Origin: an uncultured Clostridium sp.
Lineage (GTDB): Bacteria > Bacillota > Clostridia > Clostridiales > Clostridiaceae
Direction: 5' to 3'
Length of the DNA: 64,000 nt
NCBI RefSeq assembly: GCF_900769625.1
Contig: NZ_CAAGHK010000063.1
Coordinates: 1-64,000, forward strand
In this document: positions 57,498 through 64,000 of the stretch, in pieces
Numbering within the stretch: position 1 is the stretch's first letter
Layout of the letters: each line of letters starts with the position of its first letter
Translations under genes and position numbers: made by a program
Notes under the pieces: model-generated
Told to the model about the DNA's origin: nothing
The model's database searches: none
Seen by the model: the letters and a program-made list of their open reading frames with translations, nothing else

Positions 57498-58199
57498 ATG
57501 AAGGTAACTGTTATTTATGGAAATCCAGAACAAAATAATACATATGATTACACCCACTTTTTGTTGAATAATCTTCATCGTCATATCCCAATAAAGCTGA
57601 CTGAATATTTCCTGCCAGAGGACTCATATATTCCATTCGAAAGCTTCTGTGAACGCATAGTATCAAGCTGTAGTTATTCAGATTACTGCAATAAAAACAA
57701 AATTTCAAAATCAATCTGCGACTCAGATTTAATAATATTAGCATGCTCCAGTATAAATCATCATATGATTCCACCATCATTAAAAATATTACTAAATCAT
57801 CTTTCATATATCTGGATGCCTCATAAAATTAATATCCCTATGTCACAGAAAATAGGATTAGTAATTTCAGATGACTATGTTCCAATTCTTCATTCAACGT
57901 CAAAAACATTGAAAAAGCACATGAAATTCTGGGGAATAAGAAATATCCTTAACTTTAATTTTCACAATACATCAGAAAGCTCTTCAAAAAAGGATTCTTT
58001 ATCTAGAGACTACCTTAATCTAGTGCTATTAAGTGTAAAAATCACCAACCTTATTTCATCTGATACTTCGCTTTCATACTTAAAATATAAAAAAGTTATT
58101 AAGTTCCCTTATTCAAACTTAATAGCTAATAAAAATACCTATAATATTAAAAATCAAAAAAATGAAGTCATTCCAATAAAGAGGCTTCAAAATAACTAG
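57498..58199 (+). CDS. Flavodoxin-like NAD(P)H-dependent oxidoreductase
   Basis: About 233 residues. The N terminus KVTVIYGNPEQNNTYDYT is a flavodoxin-fold phosphate loop, and SDLIILACSSINHHMIPP with ILLNHLSYIWMPHK matches the FMN-binding region of the NADPH-dependent FMN reductase family. A cysteine pair in the middle (CSYSDYC) could bind metal or be redox-active. The ATG at 57498 has AAAGG nine bases away; the ATG at 57489 overlaps the TetR stop. Regulated by the TetR upstream is inference. A terminator follows. Confidence 0.7.
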   Translation: MKVTVIYGNPEQNNTYDYTHFLLNNLHRHIPIKLTEYFLPEDSYIPFESFCERIVSSCSYSDYCNKNKISKSICDSDLIILACSSINHHMIPPSLKILLNHLSYIWMPHKINIPMSQKIGLVISDDYVPILHSTSKTLKKHMKFWGIRNILNFNFHNTSESSSKKDSLSRDYLNLVLLSVKITNLISSDTSLSYLKYKKVIKFPYSNLIANKNTYNIKNQKNEVIPIKRLQNN

Positions 58200-58216
58200 T
58201 ATTTATATACATAAAA

Positions 58217-58259
58217 AAGCAGAAGTCTTGCTTTCTATAAAACATGACTTCTGCTTTCT
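58217..58259. terminator. Convergent terminator between oxidoreductase and licC
   Basis: AAAGCAGAAGTC and GACTTCTGCTTT form a perfect 12-bp stem with A/T-rich flanks on both sides. It can end both the oxidoreductase and licC transcripts. Confidence 0.75.
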
Positions 58260-58263
58260 AATA

Positions 58264-58965
58264 TTATTTTTCAATATGAAGTTTTGATTTTAAATATTCT
58301 AAATCTGCAACTGTATCTATTTCAAAAATATCGTCACTGTTGATTTTATCAATATATACATCCATATGTTCATAATTTTCAACTGCTATATTATCCCAAT
58401 ATATATCAAATAATTTATCCTCTTCAACCGCTTTTTTCACTTGTTCAGCTATAAGCATTCCATCCTTTTCTGTCCAGAAAGATGCTCCTGACATTATATA
58501 GTTGGGTTTTGAGTTTTCATCTGCAATTTCAACACTATGTATTCTGCCATTTTCATCATATTTGAAAATCCACTCTCCATTGATATTTTCTTTGCATGCT
58601 GAATAATATATTGATGTTTCTGGTTTAGTTTTTGGCAGAAAGTTTCTCGTAAAATAATTATCTGCATCAATTACAAATGCATCTTTTAAATAATCTCGTA
58701 CCAGATACATAGTGTATATGTTATTATACACATCATACTTATCATTTACTACTTTTATGAGATTATATTTTTTAACTATATCATCAAACTTCTCATGCAG
58801 ATATCCAGTTAATACAATAATTTCTTCGACTCCGATTTCTCGTAAATTTATTATCTGTCTTTCAAGCAGCGGCATTCCATTAACCTCAATTAATGATTTA
58901 GGTGTATTTTTAGTTAACGGTCTAAGCCTTGTTCCCATTCCTGCTGCCATTAATATTGCTCTCAT
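58264..58965 (-). CDS. licC: CTP:phosphocholine cytidylyltransferase
   Basis: Makes CDP-choline from phosphocholine and CTP for LicD. The 233-residue length equals pneumococcal LicC (~229). The nucleotide loop LMAAGMGTRLRP (5-16) and lysine in NTPKSLIEV (about 20-28) are intact. Segments typical of LicC are present: VVNDKYDVYNNIYTMYLV, FVIDADNYF, IMSGASFW, DIYWDN and IFEIDTVADLEYL. GGAG lies eight bases before the ATG. It is about 100 bases downstream of the licA fusion gene on the same strand and probably cotranscribed. Confidence 0.9.
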   Translation of the reverse strand: MRAILMAAGMGTRLRPLTKNTPKSLIEVNGMPLLERQIINLREIGVEEIIVLTGYLHEKFDDIVKKYNLIKVVNDKYDVYNNIYTMYLVRDYLKDAFVIDADNYFTRNFLPKTKPETSIYYSACKENINGEWIFKYDENGRIHSVEIADENSKPNYIMSGASFWTEKDGMLIAEQVKKAVEEDKLFDIYWDNIAVENYEHMDVYIDKINSDDIFEIDTVADLEYLKSKLHIEK

Positions 58966-59066
58966 ATTTCCAACTCCATCTCCAGTTTATTCTTTTATTA
59001 GTTTCACTATAAATAAAATTCTATAATTAATATCATATATAAGTTATAATAATCAATTTTCATTAA

Positions 59067-60920
59067 TTAAAGCTTCTTAAGATATTCTTTAGCTCTATTA
59101 TATCTGTCTATTCCATAAGTTCCAAAATCATCACCTTCAGCTTCCTTAATCAATGTCCATACTGCCCATAGAGTATCCTGACATATCTGATGGATTAATA
59201 ATCTTCTTCTTGAATTTTCATCTGGTTCTTCTCCATTAAAATATAATCTAAACATAAGCTCAATATCATCTTCTGAAAATTCATTTTCAAGTGAAAGTGC
59301 TGCCAGATCCCACATATCATCATTTATTCCGCTGTATTCCCAGTCTATAAGATAAATTCTTCCTGAAGAAGTATCCTTTACAAGATTTTCAGACACAAGG
59401 TCATTATGTGATGGAACAAACACTCTCTCACATCTCTTAAGCTCTTCTTCAAGAGCCATTACCTTTTCTCTTACTTCATCATAATCATCAAAGAACTGTC
59501 CTTCATCTTTTCTTAATATCTCTTCATATTTCTCTAATTCCCTGAACATATTAAATTCATTGTCCATACGAAAGTCTGTACATTCATGTAAATCTCTTAA
59601 TATCTTTGTAACCTGCTTTAAATTTTCTTCTTTCTTTATGCTTCTATGAGTTAAAGTTTCGGCATTTTCTATGAACTTAGATATCTTGACACCAGTTTCC
59701 AGATTGAAATATGGAACTTCTACATTAAATCCTTTTTCTGAGGCAATTGCTGAATTGAACATTTCACTATTTCTATTAATCATCTGCTCTGTTCCTGTTC
59801 CTGCAACTCTTAATATATATCTTGTTCCATTTACACATATTCTATAATTTTTATTAGTCATTCCACCTGCTGGAGTTACTTCTGTAACCTCCTCACTGCT
59901 GACTTTAAACGCTTCGCATGCTATTGATTTTATATAATTTATTTCATAATTCAATTCTCTTCTTCTGATTGTTGGATAAAGATAATTTTTAATTTTTTCG
60001 TATTCCTTGACAGTATCAGCATCTCCCCATGCAAGGTCATCTATCTTAACAAATCCTATATTATAATTTCTTGCTACATCTAAAAGAACATATTCATAAT
60101 TTAAATATGGATTTATATTGTTTTTGAACTCATCAAGCATCATCTGATATAACTTATATGAAATTTTTGTAATTCCAATCATTTCTCCATCTATCCTATT
60201 AAACTGATGAATATCCTTTGACATCTTGTATAAATGATTATCTCTTATTTCAACAAAAGCTTCATCCCCAGATCCACTTTCATTTGTTAACAATATACAA
60301 TCTCTTTCAGGACTTTCAACAAGCTCTTTGATTGCTCTTTTTTCAAATATAAGATCATTTTCAATTAATAAAAAATCATCATCTATGTATTCTTTGGCTA
60401 ATGAAAGAGAATGCATAGTTCCAGTCCACTTATATATATCACTTTTTACAATTTTAATATTTCTGCTGTTCTTGAAATAGTCTTCAAAAATTTCACTTTT
60501 ATAACCAGCAACAATAACTACTTTTATTATTCCATTTTCCTTTAATATGTTTAATGTTCTATCAATAAGTTTAAAATCTTCAATTTCAAGAAACCCTACT
60601 GGTTTTCCAAAATCATCAGCTCTTCCTGCTGCAAGTATTACTGCCTGTCTAACTATTTTCTTTTCTTCCTCATGAAGCTTTAATCTTGTATTTTTAGCAC
60701 TTTCTATACTTTCCTCAAGGAACTTCATACCCTTGTCAGTAACCTTATATAAAACACCTCTGTTATTGTCAATCCTGTCTATAAAGTTCTCCTCAGTAAA
60801 TTCCTTTAATACTGAATTAACTTTTCCTAAAGACATATTTGTTCTTTTTGCTAATTCCCTCTGATTAATATTAAAGTTTTCATTTAATATTTTTAATACT
60901 TCCAATCTATCTTCTAACAT
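59067..60920 (-). CDS. licA: Winged helix - NTase-like - choline kinase fusion (LicA)
   Basis: 617 residues in three parts. Residues 1-75: winged helix-turn-helix (NINQRELAKRTNMSLGKVNS). Residues 92-315: a nucleotidyltransferase-like domain related to LicC that keeps LAAGR (96-100) but has GKPVGFLEI where LicC has PK, so the usual lysine is Val, and the RLRP loop is lost. Residues 330-617: LicA-type choline/ethanolamine kinase with HNDLVSEN (505-512) and IDWEYSG (525-531). It phosphorylates imported choline. GGGAGAGGG precedes the ATG at 60920; an earlier ATG overlaps that site. The fused HTH could make it an autoregulator, by inference. Confidence 0.85.
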   Translation of the reverse strand: MLEDRLEVLKILNENFNINQRELAKRTNMSLGKVNSVLKEFTEENFIDRIDNNRGVLYKVTDKGMKFLEESIESAKNTRLKLHEEEKKIVRQAVILAAGRADDFGKPVGFLEIEDFKLIDRTLNILKENGIIKVVIVAGYKSEIFEDYFKNSRNIKIVKSDIYKWTGTMHSLSLAKEYIDDDFLLIENDLIFEKRAIKELVESPERDCILLTNESGSGDEAFVEIRDNHLYKMSKDIHQFNRIDGEMIGITKISYKLYQMMLDEFKNNINPYLNYEYVLLDVARNYNIGFVKIDDLAWGDADTVKEYEKIKNYLYPTIRRRELNYEINYIKSIACEAFKVSSEEVTEVTPAGGMTNKNYRICVNGTRYILRVAGTGTEQMINRNSEMFNSAIASEKGFNVEVPYFNLETGVKISKFIENAETLTHRSIKKEENLKQVTKILRDLHECTDFRMDNEFNMFRELEKYEEILRKDEGQFFDDYDEVREKVMALEEELKRCERVFVPSHNDLVSENLVKDTSSGRIYLIDWEYSGINDDMWDLAALSLENEFSEDDIELMFRLYFNGEEPDENSRRRLLIHQICQDTLWAVWTLIKEAEGDDFGTYGIDRYNRAKEYLKKL

Positions 60921-61168
60921 ATAACCCTCTCCCTTTAAATTCATTCAAATTGCTGATTTATATTACTTAATATTATTATTTGAATAGTATTTTATTCCTT
61001 TCAAAATTAATGTTCGAATTTTGAACTATAATTATTATATTCCCATTTATTCCAAAAGTCAATTTTATTTGTTCAATAAACTAACACTAAAAAAGTAATT
61101 TCATATATTTTAAATATGTAACTTTCTACATATATATGTATAAAAAGTGTCTATACTATACTTTTTTG
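60921..61168 (-). promoter_or_regulatory. licA upstream region with GTTC/GAAC words
   Basis: Contains GTTCGAATTTTGAAC (61012-61026), a near-palindrome, and GTTCA at 61071-61075. The 9-mer AAACTAACA at 61078-61086 matches exactly one arm of the palindrome upstream of the TetR gene. The GTTCA words recall the cluster upstream of licB. No clear -35/-10 pair was assigned. Confidence 0.4.
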
Positions 61169-61173
61169 CAATA

Positions 61174-61212
61174 AAAAATGCTCCAAGAATTACTCTATAA
61201 TTCTTGGAGCAT
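61174..61212 (-). terminator. Intrinsic terminator after the large repeat-protein gene
   Basis: ATGCTCCAAGAATTA (61179-61193) and TAATTCTTGGAGCAT (61198-61212) form a perfect 15-bp stem followed by TTTTTTATT on the minus strand. Confidence 0.85.
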
Positions 61213-61237
61213 AAGAATATTTATTCATACTTTTAAC

Positions 61238-61299
61238 TAACGAAAACTAATAGTAAATTATTAACTCTTAATTATTATCTATCAATTATCAACTACTAA
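61238..61299 (-). repeat. Degenerate copy of the intergenic repeat (copy L)
   Basis: TTATTAACTCTTAATTATTA followed by TATCAATTATCAACTACTAA, touching the stop codon of the large repeat-protein gene. No inner hairpin is visible. Confidence 0.4.
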
Positions 61300-64000
61300 C
61301 TAATATATTCTTCCGTCAGTTGCAAATCTGTATTCTTTTCCATCTATAACCATAGTCTTATTTGTAATCATTTCACCATTTTCTGTAAAGTAATACCAAT
61401 TGTTATTCAGCCATAACCATCCTGTATGCATTACTCCTGTAGTACCTAAGTAATACCAGCTTCCATTTAGATACATCATTCCAAGCTTCATTTCACCAGT
61501 TGTATTATCCATATAATATCTCTGTCCAGTCTCATTATCAACCTTCCAGCCTGTTGCTCTATATCCTGCTTCATTTAAGTAGTACCACTTCTTACCTGTG
61601 TAAATCCATCTATCTTTAACCTGGCGACCTCTCTTATCGAAGTACATAACTCTGTTGTTAACTACACCCCATTCATCATACTTGCTTGTATCAACCCAGC
61701 ACTTATCATCATGGTCATAGTATATATCTTCTGTTATTCCCTGATTTCCATTGTTATCATCTTCTATAACACTTACTCTCTTAATCTTCAATGTATAAGT
61801 AGTAGTACTTGCCCCATCTTCCGATTCTACTTCAATATCTACTTCTTTGCTCTGTTTTCCAGCAAGACTTATATTGATTGGTTTTCCTGTAAACTTCTGA
61901 CCATTAACAGTTACTTTTGCCTTGCTGTCTTCAGCAATTGGTGTAATAGAAATACTACTTACAGAACTTTCTACCTGTACCTTTGTAGTAAATTCATCTG
62001 GATCAAATGTATAGTCGCCTGAACTCAATATAAGATTTTTTAATTTTGCATTTTCGCCTTTAGTATTATTTAAAATACTAAGATTATACTGTTTTGTCGT
62101 TGTTCCGTCTTGAGCTGTTACTACTATTTCCAAATCTGTTATTCCTGAAGAATTAAGCATAAGTTCTGTTGCTTTATTGGGAAACAATTCATAACTCGTA
62201 TCTGCTGAACCTACAACTTTTGCTGTTATAGATTTTACATTTTCATCTTTTGGTGAAACTGTTAATACTGCTGTTGTTGAGTTCTTTGGAACTGTAACTC
62301 TATAATTGTATGAATCACTAGAAAATCCATTCTTATCAAGATCTACATTATAAATATTTTGACCTTTTATCTTAATGTTATTTAAAGCAGCTTCATCTGA
62401 TTTTATAGTATTGTCTGAATCACTTTCATTTATATTATCTGGAAGATAAAAAGTATATTTTTTATCTAATGGATAACTCTTTGAAACTACTTTAGTTATA
62501 TTTCCAGTTTCATCTTCTACATCTTCAAGCTTGTCATAATAAGCTTGAACCATAATTCTCTTTGATGTGCTATAATCTATATTTAAAGTTGATTTTCTCA
62601 ATCCTGTACGTGGATCTATTGTATTTTTTTTAGATTCTCCTGCTTCAACATAATCACTTCCTGTAACTGAATCTGATATCCATACTTTGAAGTATTCATT
62701 ATTTGATGTACGATTTTGAAGTGCTATCTTTACATTTCCCTTACCTTTTGGCTGAGGATATAAATTAAATGTTGTTCTGTTATCATTATTTTTTGCCTGT
62801 GCAAATGTCTTTTTAACAGTTGAACCTTCTGTTGTTAAATATGTTCCATTTTCATCTGTTCCATCATTATCATCAAATATAAAGTCAACATCAAAAACGT
62901 TATCTCCGTCTTCTATTGTCTGTACGTCATAAATATATCTTGCTACAAGTTTTCCTGATGATTTATCCTTTATATCCACCTTAAATTTCGGATTTTTACC
63001 AGAAAAATCGTAATACTCATTATATCCATCATTCATGGTAGCACCTGAAACTTTCGTTTCTTCTTCTCTATCTGTAGTACTATTTATCTGAATTACTGTT
63101 TTGTAGAATTCAAATTCAACCTTATTACTGATAAGTACTGGTACCATAGATATTTTTGCAGCTCTTGGATCCACATAAAAAGTACCACTATATTCAGTAT
63201 ATGAATTATTACTGCCATCTTTTTTCTTAATCTGCTTAAATGTTTTTCCTATATAAGCTTTTACACTTTCATCATCTTGTGATTGTGCTTTTAATATACC
63301 AGCATTACTTAAACTATAATCAGTATCTGAATCAGAATTAGGATATTTAATCTCTACTGAATAACATTTGCTAAGAGATGCACTATTCTGATTGTCCATA
63401 TTAAGTCCTATAACAACAAACTGATCTTGAGATGCCAGGTTATCACTTCCTAAGAAACCAGTAATTGTATTTCCAGATACATCTGTAATACTCTTCTGTC
63501 CATTAATATATACATCTACTGTTGCATTTCCAATACTAGTAACATCATTTATACCTATTTTATAGAATAGTGCAGTTAATGAATTTTTTATCTGCCACTC
63601 ATACTGCATGTTATTCCCTTCATTTGGCATAGCTTTTGCATTATATAGTAATGGTTTTGAATTATTATATTTAGTTTCTTCTTTATTAATGGCTGTTGTA
63701 TAATCAGCTATATTTGTACTATTTACATCAGAAACTCCAATAAATTGATTAAATTCAAGTGATATTGGATCTTGATTTCCTCCTGCATAGCTTGTACCAT
63801 TGTTTATCACTATATTACTATTAGTTATAAAAGTATAGTTTGGATCAGATGTAACATTTGGAGTACCAACTTTTTGTGCTACTAAATTACCTTCTGAATT
63901 TTTTGTTACATTAACAGTATATTTTATAGTTCTCAATTCACCTTTAATATCATATTTAAGTTTATTAACTCCGACAGGCATATCTGAAACTTTTATAAAT
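61300..64000 (-). CDS. Large surface protein with cadherin-like domains and choline-binding type repeats (5' end beyond the window)
   Basis: The frame is open to the window edge, so the start and signal peptide are not seen; 899 or more residues are present. The first ~540 residues are beta-rich and unassigned. Two cadherin-like beta-sandwich domains follow (one around VDLDKNGFSSDSYNYRVTVP, the next around LILSSGDYTFDPDEFTTKVQ, each ending in TYTLKI or QYNLSI-type strands). The last ~140 residues are about six GW-WYY repeats (GWLWLNNNWYYFTENGEM) of the CW_binding_1 type. It should bind cell-wall choline. It lies directly upstream of the licA-licC pair, separated by a terminator. Confidence 0.82.
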   Translation of the reverse strand, partial: FIKVSDMPVGVNKLKYDIKGELRTIKYTVNVTKNSEGNLVAQKVGTPNVTSDPNYTFITNSNIVINNGTSYAGGNQDPISLEFNQFIGVSDVNSTNIADYTTAINKEETKYNNSKPLLYNAKAMPNEGNNMQYEWQIKNSLTALFYKIGINDVTSIGNATVDVYINGQKSITDVSGNTITGFLGSDNLASQDQFVVIGLNMDNQNSASLSKCYSVEIKYPNSDSDTDYSLSNAGILKAQSQDDESVKAYIGKTFKQIKKKDGSNNSYTEYSGTFYVDPRAAKISMVPVLISNKVEFEFYKTVIQINSTTDREEETKVSGATMNDGYNEYYDFSGKNPKFKVDIKDKSSGKLVARYIYDVQTIEDGDNVFDVDFIFDDNDGTDENGTYLTTEGSTVKKTFAQAKNNDNRTTFNLYPQPKGKGNVKIALQNRTSNNEYFKVWISDSVTGSDYVEAGESKKNTIDPRTGLRKSTLNIDYSTSKRIMVQAYYDKLEDVEDETGNITKVVSKSYPLDKKYTFYLPDNINESDSDNTIKSDEAALNNIKIKGQNIYNVDLDKNGFSSDSYNYRVTVPKNSTTAVLTVSPKDENVKSITAKVVGSADTSYELFPNKATELMLNSSGITDLEIVVTAQDGTTTKQYNLSILNNTKGENAKLKNLILSSGDYTFDPDEFTTKVQVESSVSSISITPIAEDSKAKVTVNGQKFTGKPINISLAGKQSKEVDIEVESEDGASTTTYTLKIKRVSVIEDDNNGNQGITEDIYYDHDDKCWVDTSKYDEWGVVNNRVMYFDKRGRQVKDRWIYTGKKWYYLNEAGYRATGWKVDNETGQRYYMDNTTGEMKLGMMYLNGSWYYLGTTGVMHTGWLWLNNNWYYFTENGEMITNKTMVIDGKEYRFATDGRIY

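Noticed and set aside
1045..61299. Recurrent TCAATT/TCAACT words considered as a CRISPR array
   Set aside because: Copies are scattered over the whole window, not regularly spaced, and vary in length; there are no spacers or cas genes.

Overview
The window is AT-rich, densely coded and mostly on the minus strand. Gene content (AroF-AroB-AroA-AroC-PheA-AroE-AroK-AroD-TyrA cluster, leucine T-box, BrnQ, YlqG/YlqH pair, several extracellular proteins with choline-binding type repeats) points to Clostridium sensu stricto. The species is an inference I cannot settle. I saw no tRNA, rRNA, CRISPR array or intact insertion sequence.

Layout. 0-11 kb: an almost complete shikimate/chorismate/Phe/Tyr pathway, all on the minus strand, with two paralogous DAHP synthases. 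11-15 kb: a small membrane ORF, cardiolipin synthase and a secreted repeat protein. 15-18 kb: leucine T-box plus leuS on the plus strand. 18-28 kb: housekeeping and accessory genes: an MNT/HEPN pair, dCTP deaminase, a HesB-like protein, a three-gene set of repeat protein, MoxR-like ATPase and VWA/metallopeptidase-like protein, a small alarmone synthetase, and a DUF2225 gene broken by one stop codon. 28-32 kb: YlqH/YlqG (FlhB-tail and FliK-like) and tyrS. 32-49 kb: cell-surface polysaccharide genes (glycosyltransferases, GalU, Gfo/Idh dehydrogenase, initiating sugar transferase, WecB, Wzy-like polymerase, CapD-like dehydratase, LicD). 48.6-50.3 kb: a scar of deleted PTS and ABC sugar transporter genes fused to each other. 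50-64 kb: HAD phosphatase, LicB, three choline-binding-repeat proteins, a flippase, a TetR gene frameshifted in an A9 tract with a flavodoxin-like partner, LicC and a tripartite LicA fusion.

The most coherent system is phosphorylcholine decoration of a surface polymer. LicB (choline import), LicA (choline kinase), LicC (CTP:phosphocholine cytidylyltransferase) and LicD (phosphocholine transferase) are all present, interleaved with polymer synthesis and flipping genes and with proteins whose repeats resemble those that bind choline. The choline kinase is fused to an N-terminal winged helix and a nucleotidyltransferase-like domain that appears to have lost its lysine. GTTCA/TGAAC words cluster upstream of licB and recur upstream of licA.

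The second theme is a dispersed intergenic repeat: ends built from TCAACT/TCAATT words plus an inner hairpin whose arms change sequence from copy to copy but stay self-complementary. It sits mostly next to stop codons or ribosome binding sites.
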